A DNA stretch of 64,000 nucleotides from Myxococcus virescens (GTDB taxonomy: Bacteria; Myxococcota; Myxococcia; Myxococcales; Myxococcaceae). Within the stretch, counting starts at the first letter, position 1, and the number at the start of each line of letters is the position of its first letter. A model generated the notes under the pieces. The model made no database searches. It was not told the DNA's origin and saw only the letters and a list, made by a program, of their open reading frames with translations. This document shows positions 31,731 to 41,119 of this stretch, one piece after another. Both the position numbers and the translations under genes were made by a program. The DNA lies in NCBI RefSeq assembly GCF_900101905.1, contig NZ_FNAJ01000009.1, positions 227,321-291,320 of the forward strand, read 5' to 3'.

Positions 31731-34256
31731 TTGCTCTGCTACCGCTGCGGCAGCCTCGTTCCTGCCTCCCAAGACACCTGCCCCACCTGTGGGCTGAAGC
31801 ACGATGCCTCGGCGCGTCCTCCCGCCGGGGCGGCTCGCCGGCGCGGCGCGGACGGCGCACCCTACAAGCCAGGGGACGTCGTCGCCGGCCGCTACGCCAT
31901 CCGGGAAGTGGTGGGCTCCGGGCCCATGGGCTTCGTCTTCCGAGCCCAGGACGAGGAGATTGACGTCGAAGTGGCGCTCAAGGCGGTGCACCCGCGCCTG
32001 GTGCAGCAGCCCGAGGAGCGCATGCAGTTCGCGCTGTCCATGCGCGTGGCCAAGAAGCTCAATCATCCGAACCTCCTGCGCGTGTACGAGGAGGGCGTGG
32101 ATGGGGACCGGCCCTTCATCACCATGCAGCTGCTGGAGGGCATGACGCTGCGCCGGATGATGGAGCAGCGCACCGCGCGGGGGCAGCTCTTCTCGCTGAA
32201 GGAAGTGGAGCCGCTGCTGTCGCAGATGGCGGCGGCCCTGGATGCGGCGCACCGCTTCGGACCGCACTCCGACGTCAAGCCGGAGAACGTCATCGTCCTG
32301 CCGGACCTGCTCAAGGTGACGGACTACGGCCTGGGCCTGGCCGTGCCGCACCTGCCCTTCGTGCAGGCGCAGAAGGGGCAGCGCGCGGACGTCTACATCG
32401 CGCCGGAGTACGTGGGCGGGGGCGAACTGGACACGCGCATGGACGTGTACTCGCTCGCGGCCATCGTGGGGGAGATGCTCACCGGGCTCGTGCCCGAGGA
32501 CGGCGTCATCCCCGGTCTGACGATGCACCACCCGGACCTGCCGACCTCCATCGAGGCGCTGTACCGGCGCGCGCTCAACTTCAACCCGCTGGCCCGTCCG
32601 AAGACGGCAGGTGAGTTCCTCACCGAGTTCTCCAACATCCTGGCGCGCACGCCGGCCGCGGTGGTGTCGCGCACGCGGAGCCTCCCGGCGCCTCCGGGCT
32701 CGTCGGCCGCGAACACCGCGAGGCAGGCGGCGAGGCCTCCGCCCCCGGTGCCCACGGGCATGCTCCCGGCCGTGCAGGAGGAGGACCTGCCTCCGCCGCC
32801 CGGTGTCGCCGCGCCCAAGCCGCCCGCGCCCGTTCCGGACCTGCCGCCGCCGGTGGATGCCACGCAGCCGCTGGACGCGGTGTCGCTGGCCGCCATCATG
32901 GGACGGGGCAAGCCCGCGGCCTCGCCCGCGCCGCAGCACCTGACGGAGCAGGCGCTGCCCTTCATCGCGCCACCCGTCGTCGCCGCGAAGGGGGCACCCT
33001 CGGCGCAGGGCAGCGCTTCGCGGCCTGCGTCATCTCCGCCCGTGCCCTCTCGCGCCGCGCCAGCGCGGAAGGATTCCGAGGACGCCAGTGAGCGTGGCGC
33101 CGCGTCCGAGGCGGCGCTGAGCCGCTCCGCCGCGCCCACGCAGGTGGACGCCCCCGCGGTGACGGATGGCCGCTCCAGCGCGATGACCCTGGACGAGGCG
33201 CCCGCGGTGCCCGCGCCCCGCCCCGCCCCGCCCACGCTGGACTCGGCGCCCGCGGTGGGCCGTTCCCGGTCGCGTGCTCGCGACGGCGCGCAGGACGAGG
33301 CGTCGTCTCGTTCGCGCGAAGGCGGCGCCGAGGACACTGGCAGCCGTGCTCGCGGCCGTGCCTCCGAGGACTCAGGTGTTCGCACCCGCCGCCGGGGTTC
33401 GGAGGTGTCGGACCCGGGCGCTCGTTCCGGCGCGAAGCGGAGCGAACCGTCGGAAGGCTCCAGTTCTCGCGCCGCGCCTCGCGGAGCGGTGCTCACCAGG
33501 TCCGCCACGCGCGCGGCGAAGCCCCAGCGTTCCATGTTGAAGTTGGTGTTGCTCGTCCTCGGCTGCCTGGCGTTGGGCGCGGGCGGGGGCTTCCTGGCCA
33601 TCAAGGCGCTGCAGAAGTCCAGAGGGCAGGGGACGGCGCCTGTTGCCGGACCCGGTGGCGCGGCAGCGCTGGCGGCGCCCGTGGGCGGCTGTCCCGCGGG
33701 AATGCGGCTGGTGAGTGGCGGAGCCTTCAAGATGGGCCGGAGCGACGACGACGCACTGGCCAGCCCGGACGAGCGTCCTGTCGCGAGCATCCAGGTGTCT
33801 TCGTTCTGCGTGGATGAGTACGAATTCCCCAACCGGGCTGGCGCGATGCCGAAGGTGGCCGTGGCCTGGGAAGAGGCGCGGGGCACGTGCGAGCGCGAGG
33901 GCAAGCGGCTCTGCACGGAAGAGGAATGGGAGAAGGCATGCAAGGGCCCCGGCAACTCGCGGTTCCCCTTCGGCGAGGCGCAGTCCGTGGGCGCGTGCAA
34001 CACCGCGGCGAGCCCGGGTGGACTGGCGGCCTCCGGGCGCTTCGAGCGCTGCAAGTCGGGCTACGCGGTGATGGACCTGGCGGGCAACGCGGCGGAGTGG
34101 ACGGCCACCCGCGTCGGCGCCCAGGCCTACGCCCTGAAGGGCGGCGCCTTCGACCAGCCGGACCCGGCGTCACGTTGCTCGGCGCGGAGCAACGGCGTGC
34201 CCACCGTGCGCTCGAACGCGGTGGGCTTCCGCTGCTGCGCGAGCGTGCGGCAATGA
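31731..34256 (+). CDS. Ser/Thr kinase-like protein fused to a SUMF1/FGE-like domain
   Basis: The 841-residue protein starts at TTG with a zinc ribbon (CYRCGSL/CPTCGLK). A kinase-like domain follows (about 50-310): the glycine loop VGSGPMGFVF and VALK lysine are normal, but the catalytic loop reads HSDVKPEN instead of HRD, and DFG is DYG. Asp and Asn are kept, so activity is possible but not certain. A long Pro/Ala/Ser/Arg linker and a TM helix (LVLLVLGCLALGAGGGFLAI) lead to a C-terminal formylglycine-generating-enzyme-like domain (GMRLVSGGAFKMG, LCTEEEWEKAC, VMDLAGNAAEWTA, VGFRCC). Such outer domains usually bind ligands. Stop overlaps the next start (ATGA). Confidence 0.88.
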   Translation: MLCYRCGSLVPASQDTCPTCGLKHDASARPPAGAARRRGADGAPYKPGDVVAGRYAIREVVGSGPMGFVFRAQDEEIDVEVALKAVHPRLVQQPEERMQFALSMRVAKKLNHPNLLRVYEEGVDGDRPFITMQLLEGMTLRRMMEQRTARGQLFSLKEVEPLLSQMAAALDAAHRFGPHSDVKPENVIVLPDLLKVTDYGLGLAVPHLPFVQAQKGQRADVYIAPEYVGGGELDTRMDVYSLAAIVGEMLTGLVPEDGVIPGLTMHHPDLPTSIEALYRRALNFNPLARPKTAGEFLTEFSNILARTPAAVVSRTRSLPAPPGSSAANTARQAARPPPPVPTGMLPAVQEEDLPPPPGVAAPKPPAPVPDLPPPVDATQPLDAVSLAAIMGRGKPAASPAPQHLTEQALPFIAPPVVAAKGAPSAQGSASRPASSPPVPSRAAPARKDSEDASERGAASEAALSRSAAPTQVDAPAVTDGRSSAMTLDEAPAVPAPRPAPPTLDSAPAVGRSRSRARDGAQDEASSRSREGGAEDTGSRARGRASEDSGVRTRRRGSEVSDPGARSGAKRSEPSEGSSSRAAPRGAVLTRSATRAAKPQRSMLKLVLLVLGCLALGAGGGFLAIKALQKSRGQGTAPVAGPGGAAALAAPVGGCPAGMRLVSGGAFKMGRSDDDALASPDERPVASIQVSSFCVDEYEFPNRAGAMPKVAVAWEEARGTCEREGKRLCTEEEWEKACKGPGNSRFPFGEAQSVGACNTAASPGGLAASGRFERCKSGYAVMDLAGNAAEWTATRVGAQAYALKGGAFDQPDPASRCSARSNGVPTVRSNAVGFRCCASVRQ

Positions 34257-35197
34257 AGGGCTGCGTCGCCGCGCTCCTCGTCGCGCTGCTTCCGGCGGCG
34301 GTCGTGGCGCAGCAGCCAGCCCGTCCCCGCGTGGTGGCGGTGAAGTCCGCCCACCTGGCGCCGTATGCCTCCGTCATCGCCGGCTTCGCGGCGGAGGCCC
34401 GGGCCGAGGTGCAGGAGGTCATGCTGGACGAAAGCGCGGGCGCGGCCGCGCGGCTCTTCAAGAAGCTGGCGGCGCAGAAGCCCGCGCTGGTGCTGGCCCT
34501 GGGGCCCCTGGCCGCCAACGCCGCTCGGCGCTCGCTGGGCGAGGACGTGCCCGTCCTCTTCGCCATGGTGCCCTACTACGAGAAGTACGGCCTGGATGGC
34601 GCCAACGTCACCGGCATCTCCCTCACCAGCGACATGGGGCCGGAGCTGGAGGCGTTGAAGGCCGTGTCGCCGAAGGTGAAGCGCGTGGGCATCCTGCATG
34701 ACCCGCGGTTCTCCGCGGGGACGGTGACGCAGGCCCGCGCGGCGGCGGCCTCGAGGGGCATGTCCATCCTCCCGCTGGAATTGGAGGCGGGGGGCCGGGC
34801 GGAGAAGGCGTTGGACGGCGCGGTGGGCAAGGTGGACGCGCTGCTGATGGTGGCGGACAAGACGGTGGGCAACGCGGCGGTCGTCCAGGCGCTCATCGCC
34901 TTCGCGGCGGTGCACCGCGTACCGTTGGCCGCGCTAACGCCCAGCCAGGTGAAGGAAGGGGCCACGTTGGCGCTGTCGCCCAGTCCCACGGCCATCGGCC
35001 AGCAGGCCGGGCGGCTGGCCAACCGCATCATCCACGAGAAGGTGAATCCAGGAGCGCTGGCGGTGGTTCAGCCTGAGGGGTTGGACTTGTCTCTCAATCT
35101 CACCGCCGCCAGGAAGTTGGGTCCGTCCTCCGACGCCGTGCTGGAACTCCTCCGGCTCGCGGCGCGGCGGGACTTTGCCGTGAAGGTCTACGAGTGA
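34253..35197 (+). CDS. ABC_sub_bind-type periplasmic protein
   Basis: A 314-residue protein with a signal peptide (MKGCVAALLVALLPAAVVAQQ). The body matches ABC transporter substrate-binding family PF04392-type proteins: LVLALGPLAANAARR, PVLFAMVPYYEKYGL, NVTGISLTSDM, VGILHDPRFSAG. No ABC permease or ATPase lies nearby, so it may serve as a binding partner of the kinase-SUMF1 protein with which it overlaps by 4 bp. The stop also overlaps the purB start. Function beyond binding is unknown. Confidence 0.8.
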   Translation: MKGCVAALLVALLPAAVVAQQPARPRVVAVKSAHLAPYASVIAGFAAEARAEVQEVMLDESAGAAARLFKKLAAQKPALVLALGPLAANAARRSLGEDVPVLFAMVPYYEKYGLDGANVTGISLTSDMGPELEALKAVSPKVKRVGILHDPRFSAGTVTQARAAAASRGMSILPLELEAGGRAEKALDGAVGKVDALLMVADKTVGNAAVVQALIAFAAVHRVPLAALTPSQVKEGATLALSPSPTAIGQQAGRLANRIIHEKVNPGALAVVQPEGLDLSLNLTAARKLGPSSDAVLELLRLAARRDFAVKVYE

Positions 35198-36507
35198 TTC
35201 CGCGATACAGCCGTCAGGAGATGTCCTCCCTCTGGTCCGACGAGGCCCGTTACAGCCGTTGGCGCGACGTGGAGCTCGCCGCCCTGGAGGGCATGGTGGA
35301 GGCCGGGCTGGCGCCCCGCGAGGCGCTGCAGGACTGCCTGGCTCGCGCCGGAGACTTCACGCCCGAGGACGCGGCGAAAATCGAGGAGATTGAGCGCACC
35401 ACCAAGCACGACGTCATCGCGTTCCTCACCTTCATGGAAGAGCGGGTGGGGCCCAGCGCGCGCTGGCTGCACCTGGGCATGACGTCGTCGGACGTCCTGG
35501 ACACGTCGCTGGCGCTCACCCTGCGTGACGCGCTGGACCTCATCCTGAAGGATGTGGACCGCGTCATGGCCGCGGTGGAGAAGCGCGCCTTCGAGCACAA
35601 GCACACGCTGCAGATGGGCCGCAGCCACGGCATCCACGCGGAGCCCATCACCTTCGGCCACAAGCTGGCCATCTGGTACGACGAGCTGCGCCGCGCCCGG
35701 ACGCGCCTGGAGCACGCGCGGGACGTCATCGCCGTGGGGAAGATTTCCGGCGCGGTGGGCACCTTCGCGCACCTGCCGCCCGCGGTGGAGGAGCACGTCT
35801 GCCGCAAGCTGGGCCTCAAGCCCGCGCCGGCCTCCAGCCAGGTGGTGCAGCGAGACAGGCACGCGGAGTTCTTCACCGCGCTGGCGCTGCTGGGCTCGAG
35901 CATCGAGAAGTTCGCCGTGGAGATTCGCCACCTCCAGCGCACCGAGGTGCGTGAGGCAGAGGAGCCCTTTACCGCGGGACAGAAGGGCTCCAGCGCCATG
36001 CCGCACAAGCGCAACCCGATTCTGTCGGAGAACCTCACTGGCCTGGCGCGCCTGTTGCGTGGCTACGCGGTGAGCGCCATGGAGGACGTGGCGCTGTGGC
36101 ATGAGCGGGACATCTCCCACTCCTCGGTGGAGCGCGTCATCGGCCCGGACGCCACCATCCTCGCGGACTTCATGCTCATCCGCTTCGCGCGGCTGATGGA
36201 GGACCTGCGCGTCTACCCGGAGCAGATGAAGAAGAACCTGGACCTGCTGGGCGGCGTGGTGAACTCGCAGCGCCTCCTGTTGGAGCTGGCGCGCAAGGGC
36301 ATGGACCGGCAGGCCGCGTACGTCATCGTCCAGCGCAACGCGATGAAGCTGTACGAGGAAGGGCTCGACTTCCGGCAGGCCCTGCTCGCGGACGAGGACC
36401 TGCGGAAGATGATGACGCCCGAGGAGATTTCCGACTGCTTCTCCCCGGGCTACCACACGCGCCACATGGACGACGTCTTCCAGCGCGTGTTCGGCCGGAG
36501 CGCGTAG
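35194..36507 (+). CDS. purB: adenylosuccinate lyase
   Basis: PurB splits SAICAR and adenylosuccinate in purine synthesis. The 437-residue protein has the fumarase-superfamily signature GSSAMPHKRNPI, the catalytic-region GRSHGIHAEPITFG, and MTSSDVLDTSLAL. GTG start overlaps the upstream stop (GTGA), so it is translationally coupled to the ABC_sub_bind gene. Converges on purC with 27 bp between stops. Confidence 0.97.
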   Translation: MIPRYSRQEMSSLWSDEARYSRWRDVELAALEGMVEAGLAPREALQDCLARAGDFTPEDAAKIEEIERTTKHDVIAFLTFMEERVGPSARWLHLGMTSSDVLDTSLALTLRDALDLILKDVDRVMAAVEKRAFEHKHTLQMGRSHGIHAEPITFGHKLAIWYDELRRARTRLEHARDVIAVGKISGAVGTFAHLPPAVEEHVCRKLGLKPAPASSQVVQRDRHAEFFTALALLGSSIEKFAVEIRHLQRTEVREAEEPFTAGQKGSSAMPHKRNPILSENLTGLARLLRGYAVSAMEDVALWHERDISHSSVERVIGPDATILADFMLIRFARLMEDLRVYPEQMKKNLDLLGGVVNSQRLLLELARKGMDRQAAYVIVQRNAMKLYEEGLDFRQALLADEDLRKMMTPEEISDCFSPGYHTRHMDDVFQRVFGRSA

Positions 36508-36534
36508 GCACCCCGTGCCGGTGACGGAGGAGGG

Positions 36535-37494
36535 CTACTTCAGGTAGCCCTTCTCACGCAGGTTGCGCTCGATGCGGGTCTTCACGTCACCCGGCTCCAG
36601 CGTCAGGGGGGTGCCGGTGATGTGCTCGTAGGCCGCCACGTACTTCGCGGCCAGGTCCACGCGCACGTCGTCAGGGATGGGCGGCGGCGTGCCCTGGCCC
36701 GAGAAGTTCCGCTCGCGGATGAGCCACTGGCGGATGTTCTCCTTGTCCAGCATGCGCTGGTCCTCGCCCTTCGCGAAGCGCGCTTCGTACTCGTCGGCCA
36801 TCCAGTAGCGGCTGGAGTCCGGGGTGTGCATCTCGTCGATGACGTAGAGCGTGTCGCCCACCTTGCCGAACTCGTACTTGGTATCCACGAGGATGAGGCC
36901 GCGCGAGCGCGCCCACTTCTGCCCTTCGGCGAAGAGGCCCAGCGCGGCCTCGGAGATGCGCGCCCAGTCACGCGGCGTGGCCAGGCCCCGCGCCAGAAGC
37001 TCCTTCTCCGAGATGGGCTCGTCGTGCAGGCCGTACTCCGCCTTGGTGGACGGGGTGATGAGGGGGGCGGGGAAGGCCTCGTCCTTGCGCAGGCCGTCCG
37101 GGAAGGGCAGGCCGTAGGCGGTGTGCGTGCCCTTCTGGTAGTCGCGCCACAGGCTGCCGGTGAGGTAGCCGCGCACCACCACTTCCACGGCGAAGGGCTG
37201 ACAGGCACGCGCCACGGTGACGTTGGCGTCGGGCACGTCCAGCACGTGATTGGGGACGATGTGCTTCGTGCGCTCGAACCAGAACGCGGCCAGCCGGTTG
37301 AGCACCTCGCCCTTGAAGGGGAGGGTGGTGAGGATGTGGTCGAACGCGGACAGCCGGTCCGTCGTCACCAGGATGAGCCGGTCATCCTGCCGGTAGGTCT
37401 CGCGAACCTTGCCGCGGTAGTGCTGGCCGAGCGCGGGCAGGTCCATCTGCTGGAGGGTGAGGGGAAGCTGCGCGTGAAGTGCGGAGGTATTCAC
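36535..37494 (-). CDS. purC: SAICAR synthetase
   Basis: PurC joins CAIR and aspartate to form SAICAR, the substrate of PurB. The 319-residue protein shows GKVRETYRQDDRLILVTTDRL SAFD motif, VVVRGYLTGSLWRDY, and the aspartate-site region LILVDTKYEFGK. It is of the longer, yeast ADE1-like type (about 300 residues) rather than the ~240-residue E. coli type. GTG start at 37494 preceded by no clear Shine-Dalgarno. Confidence 0.96.
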   Translation of the reverse strand: MNTSALHAQLPLTLQQMDLPALGQHYRGKVRETYRQDDRLILVTTDRLSAFDHILTTLPFKGEVLNRLAAFWFERTKHIVPNHVLDVPDANVTVARACQPFAVEVVVRGYLTGSLWRDYQKGTHTAYGLPFPDGLRKDEAFPAPLITPSTKAEYGLHDEPISEKELLARGLATPRDWARISEAALGLFAEGQKWARSRGLILVDTKYEFGKVGDTLYVIDEMHTPDSSRYWMADEYEARFAKGEDQRMLDKENIRQWLIRERNFSGQGTPPPIPDDVRVDLAAKYVAAYEHITGTPLTLEPGDVKTRIERNLREKGYLK

Positions 37495-37505
37495 TGTCGC
37501 CTCGC

Positions 37506-37546
37506 GGCCCCTCTCTCTCGCGGGAAGGGCGAGAGGAAACGGGGCC
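37506..37546 (-). terminator. hairpin after the 37.6-kb lipoprotein gene
   Basis: A two-part stem, GGCCCC/GGGGCC outside and CTCTCGC/GCGAGAG inside, lies between the lipoprotein stop and purC on the same strand. No T-run follows, so it may be weak. Confidence 0.4.
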
Positions 37547-37565
37547 AGACTTGAGGCGCGCGACT

Positions 37566-38153
37566 CTACTGGAGCGAAGCGGGCAGGGAAGAAGGACCGT
37601 ACGCTGCTGCCAGGTAGAGGAAAGCTGGGTTGATGCGCAGGATTCCGTCCACGTAAGCGACCGCGTAAGGCGCGCCCGACGCCCGGTCCACCTGGACCGC
37701 GCTGTTCGGCGCGATGCCCCAGTGGGCGAGCAGCGTGCGGGCCACCAGCTCGGCGGCTTCACGCTCGGAGAGGCCCTGAAGGCCCTCGCGCCGGTCATCC
37801 GGCCAACGCTCTCCGCCGGACTCGAACACCAGCTCCAGCGGCGCACCTGCGTCGGGGGCCTGGAACAGGTCCATCTTCGGATCGAAGCCCGGCGCGGCGA
37901 GCAGCTCGCCCTGATGGCTGACCGGGAAGAGGACCAGGGCCTGGGCTGCCTGCCCGGCCTCAATGACGGACTGCCGGGCCACCTCGCGGAAGAGCTCCAG
38001 TCGCGTCGAGGGCGCCTCGAACTCGAGGAACTCCGGCGGGTTGGTGAGGGCCTGCCGCGCGCTCATCGTGGCACGGACAGGTGCACCCGCCTCACCACAC
38101 GCGGTGAGGACCGTCACGAGAGAGAGGAGCAACCCAGGGAGCCAGCGACGCAT
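37566..38153 (-). CDS. hypothetical lipoprotein
   Basis: A 195-residue protein with a lipoprotein signal peptide ending LTAC. The mature part has no recognised family; it contains an acidic Asp/Pro segment and a hydrophobic C-terminus (INPAFLYLAAAYG). ATG at 38153 is used; a TTG lies one codon upstream. It is divergent from the SPOUT methyltransferase gene. Confidence 0.7.
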   Translation of the reverse strand: MRRWLPGLLLSLVTVLTACGEAGAPVRATMSARQALTNPPEFLEFEAPSTRLELFREVARQSVIEAGQAAQALVLFPVSHQGELLAAPGFDPKMDLFQAPDAGAPLELVFESGGERWPDDRREGLQGLSEREAAELVARTLLAHWGIAPNSAVQVDRASGAPYAVAYVDGILRINPAFLYLAAAYGPSSLPASLQ

Positions 38154-38204
38154 CAACCGGGAATATACCGATCTGCTTCGGGATCAACCAGCTAAACTCA
38201 GCGC

Positions 38205-38936
38205 ATGCGGCCAGGGGAGCAGCTTACCGTTGTCCTTCATCAGACGCGTTCAACCGACAACCTCGGCGCCGTGGCCAGAATCATGGCCAACTTCGGGTAC
38301 TCACGGCTGATTCTGTCCGAGCCGGTGCTGAAGTCGATCGAGGGCGCGGAGCGTCTCGCGGTCAAGAGTGACTTCGTCCTGCGGGGCATGGAGGTGGCGT
38401 CCGACCTGGGCGAAGCGCTGAAGGACTGCGTGTACGCGGTGGGCACGACTTCTCGTACCCAGCTCAAGGGACGCACCGTGCTGACGCCGGAGGAGGCCAT
38501 GCAGCGGCTGGCGGAGGAGAGCGTGCGCGGACGTGTGGCGCTCGTCTTCGGCGGCGAGCAGCGGGGCATGTCCGACGAGGACCTGGCGCGGTGCACGGAC
38601 GTGCTCGCGATTCCCACGTCGGCGGTGCAGCCGTCCATGAACCTGGCGCAGTCGTCAGCGGTGCTGCTGTACCTCTGTCACCGTCAGGGGCTGACGCCCA
38701 CGGCCGCGGTGGAGGCGGCGCCGGGCGCGAAGCTGGGCACGCTGGGCGCGCTGGCGAAGCGGATGCGGGACGTCATGCTGCGCGCGGAGTTCCTCAACCC
38801 GCAGGCGCCGCAGCACGTGCTGAACGAGCTGGAGCAGACGTTGATGCGTGCGCGGCTGACCCAGCGCGAGGCGGAGCTGTGGCTCACGGCCTTCAAGCAC
38901 CTGGAGCGCGCGGTGACGCGGGGCGCCTCTACCTGA
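38205..38936 (+). CDS. TrmH/SpoU-family RNA methyltransferase, TrmJ-like
   Basis: A SPOUT-class 2'-O-methyltransferase of 243 residues. Motif 1 is NLGAVARIMANFGY, motif 2 LVFGGEQRGMSDEDL, motif 3 IPTSAVQPSMNLAQSSAVLLY, which together form the knotted SAM site. The C-terminal helical extension of about 80 residues resembles TrmJ, which methylates position 32 of tRNAs. The exact RNA target is inferred. ATG start. Confidence 0.88.
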   Translation: MRPGEQLTVVLHQTRSTDNLGAVARIMANFGYSRLILSEPVLKSIEGAERLAVKSDFVLRGMEVASDLGEALKDCVYAVGTTSRTQLKGRTVLTPEEAMQRLAEESVRGRVALVFGGEQRGMSDEDLARCTDVLAIPTSAVQPSMNLAQSSAVLLYLCHRQGLTPTAAVEAAPGAKLGTLGALAKRMRDVMLRAEFLNPQAPQHVLNELEQTLMRARLTQREAELWLTAFKHLERAVTRGAST

Positions 38937-38973
38937 GGAAGAGGCCGCCCCGGCGCCGACGGCGAGTCGCGGT

Positions 38974-39240
38974 CTACGCCGCGTCCTTCTTGAAGGCCTC
39001 GCCGTGGTGCTTCTCGCACAGGCCGCCCTTGAACGTCTTCACGCGGCAATCCGGCTTGGAGCAGGTGCGGTAGCGGCTGTGCGGCAGGTCGCCCTGGCGC
39101 CACTGCTTGTAGTGGAAGTAGCAGTAGTTCTTGGCGCGGTACGGGCGCTTGCAGCCCTCCACGGTGCACGCCTTCTTGCCATTGCTCTTGGCGAAACGCG
39201 GCCAACTGGTGCGCTTCTGGGTCGTCTGGGCCTCGGCCAT
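38974..39240 (-). CDS. small protein with two C-x4-C-x9-C-x2-H zinc-finger-like motifs
   Basis: An 88-residue, strongly basic protein. Two copies of the pattern C-x4-C-x9-C-x2-H are seen: CTVEGCKRPYRAKNYCYFH and CSKPDCRVKTFKGGLCEKH. The spacing is identical in both, which supports metal binding. A GGAGAG Shine-Dalgarno precedes the ATG at 39240. The pattern resembles the WRKY19-type zinc finger of plants, but homology is not shown. Its Lys/Arg richness would fit nucleic-acid binding. It could be a conserved myxobacterial growth-phase protein. Confidence 0.8.
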   Translation of the reverse strand: MAEAQTTQKRTSWPRFAKSNGKKACTVEGCKRPYRAKNYCYFHYKQWRQGDLPHSRYRTCSKPDCRVKTFKGGLCEKHHGEAFKKDAA

Positions 39241-39394
39241 TGCGAAACTCTCCTGCGAAACGATGCGAAGTCGCGGCGCCACACCGAGGTGGACCCGCCG
39301 CAAGGGTACGGAAAAAGGCGCACTGTCTAGCGCCCATGACCCCCGAACGCAAGGAGCCCGGGAAACCAGGGTTCAGCACGGCCCAGTCCGGACT

Positions 39395-40654
39395 TCAGGG
39401 CGCGGGGGCGTCTTGGCCAGAACCCCCCGTCCCAGGGGCTGCTTCCCCGGGGGGCGGAGTCGCCCGGCGGCCCTTCGAGCGAGGCACCGGGGACAGCAGG
39501 TCGTCCACCACCGGCTGAGGGGCCCCCGCGTGCCGCCCGGGCGCGGTGCTGGCCACGGTGGGCAGGGGCGTCTCCTCGGAGGGCATCTCGTCCAGCTTCA
39601 GGGTCAGCTTCATCGGGCGCCCCAGCCGGTGGACCTGGAACTTCACGTCGCGGCCCACGCCCCGGGCGGCCACCTGCCAGCGCAGCGCATGCGCCCGGCG
39701 CACACGCCGCTGGTCCACGCGGACGATGACGTCGCCCACCTGCAGGCCCGCGCGCTCGGCCGGGCCGCCTTCGACGATGTCCGTCACCACCACCCCGCGG
39801 CCTCGCCGCAGGTTGAAGGCCTCGGCCACCTCTGGAGAGAAGTCCTGCACGCTCATGCCCAGCCATCCGCGGCGCACGCGGCCGTGGGACTTGAGGTGCG
39901 GAATCACCGTCTTCGCGATGTCGATGGGGATGGCGAAGCCGATGCCCTGGCCCGCGACGTTGACCGCGTTGGCCACCGCCACGACGTCACCGTGCAGGTC
40001 CAACACCGGCCCGCCGGAGTTGCCCGGGTTGATGGAGGCGTCCATCTGCATGTAGTCGAAGTCGCCGTCGCGCCCGTTGGGCGTCACGTCCGTGCGGCCC
40101 ATGTAGCTGACCACGCCCACCGTCACCGAGTGGGCCAGCCCGAACGGGTTGCCGATGACGACAATCCAGTCCGCCGAGCGCACGTGCGACGCGGAGGCCA
40201 GTTTCAGCACGGGCAGCTTGCGGGGCGCGGCGATTTTCAGCAGCGCGCAGTCGGTGCGGGCGTCCTCGCCCACCACGATGGCCTCGAACTCCTCCACGTA
40301 GCCGCGCGGGTGCAGGACGGAGACGATGACCTCCGCCGCGCCCTCCACCACGTGCGCGCTGGTGAGGATGTAGCCGTCCGGATGGATGATGAAGCCGGAG
40401 CCGATGCCCTTCTGCGCTTCTTCTCCAGCGGCGGCGGCCTGTACGTCGGCGGCCTGCTGTGTGGTGATGGACACCACGGCGGGCATGGCGCGCCGGGCGA
40501 TGTCGCTCAGCGTGGAGCGTTGCTTCTGGAGGGCGCGGTTCTGTGACTCCACCCACAACCGGTTTCGCTCGCGGCCGGTGGCTTGCGCTGGCAGCGCCAG
40601 CGCGCACACCAGCGCGGCGAACAGGATGACACTCTTGCCTCGCGCCCTGCCCAT
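39395..40654 (-). CDS. HtrA/DegP-like trypsin-fold protease with PDZ domain
   Basis: A 419-residue exported protein (signal MGRARGKSVILFAALVCAL). The protease domain has all three catalytic residues: His in LTSAHVV, Asp in RTDCALLKI, Ser in INPGNSGGPVL. One PDZ domain follows (RRGWLGMSV, GGPAERAGLQVGDVIVRV). The C-terminal 60 residues are Pro/Gly-rich and disordered. Likely a periplasmic quality-control protease. ATG start. The small membrane protein upstream is on the same strand. Confidence 0.93.
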   Translation of the reverse strand: MGRARGKSVILFAALVCALALPAQATGRERNRLWVESQNRALQKQRSTLSDIARRAMPAVVSITTQQAADVQAAAAGEEAQKGIGSGFIIHPDGYILTSAHVVEGAAEVIVSVLHPRGYVEEFEAIVVGEDARTDCALLKIAAPRKLPVLKLASASHVRSADWIVVIGNPFGLAHSVTVGVVSYMGRTDVTPNGRDGDFDYMQMDASINPGNSGGPVLDLHGDVVAVANAVNVAGQGIGFAIPIDIAKTVIPHLKSHGRVRRGWLGMSVQDFSPEVAEAFNLRRGRGVVVTDIVEGGPAERAGLQVGDVIVRVDQRRVRRAHALRWQVAARGVGRDVKFQVHRLGRPMKLTLKLDEMPSEETPLPTVASTAPGRHAGAPQPVVDDLLSPVPRSKGRRATPPPGEAAPGTGGSGQDAPAP

Positions 40655-40736
40655 GGCCCCGCCTCCACCCCGACCAGCCGCCTCCCGTGCAACCTAAGGA
40701 GGAGGGGAGGCCAGGGGAAGCGGACCCGGAGGCGAA

Positions 40737-41018
40737 CTACTTCTTCTTCGCGATGATGCGGTTCACCGCTTCACGGTCCTCGGCGCTGATGCGCTCACGA
40801 GGCGACGAATCCTTGTTTCCGGCGACGGCGTCCTTGGCGTCCTCGTACGCGTCCTCCAGCCCGTCCTTGAGCCGATCCACCGTGGAAGGGCTCACCGAGC
40901 GGCTCCACGCTCGCTCCATGTGGTTCAAGGGCGTGCGCCCATCCACCTTGCCCGAAGCCAGGAAGACGCCGAGCCCCACCGCACAGCACGTCCAGACGAT
41001 GAACTTCAATGCGTTCAC
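40737..41018 (-). CDS. small single-pass membrane protein
   Basis: A 93-residue protein with one N-terminal transmembrane helix (LKFIVWTCCAVGLGVFLASG) and a charged C-terminal half rich in Lys, Asp and Glu. The GTG at 41018 sits 8 bp behind AGGAGG; a GTG at 41024 is too close to that site. No family recognised. It precedes the HtrA-like gene on the same strand by 82 bp and may be cotranscribed with it. Confidence 0.7.
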   Translation of the reverse strand: MNALKFIVWTCCAVGLGVFLASGKVDGRTPLNHMERAWSRSVSPSTVDRLKDGLEDAYEDAKDAVAGNKDSSPRERISAEDREAVNRIIAKKK

Positions 41019-41119
41019 GCTCACAGCCTCCTACCTATTCGTACACCAAGGGAGAGGGCGTGGCCAGTTTCCGACCGCCGCGGTGTCCAATGCGCTGACA
41101 GCGCGGGGTGGGGCCTTTA

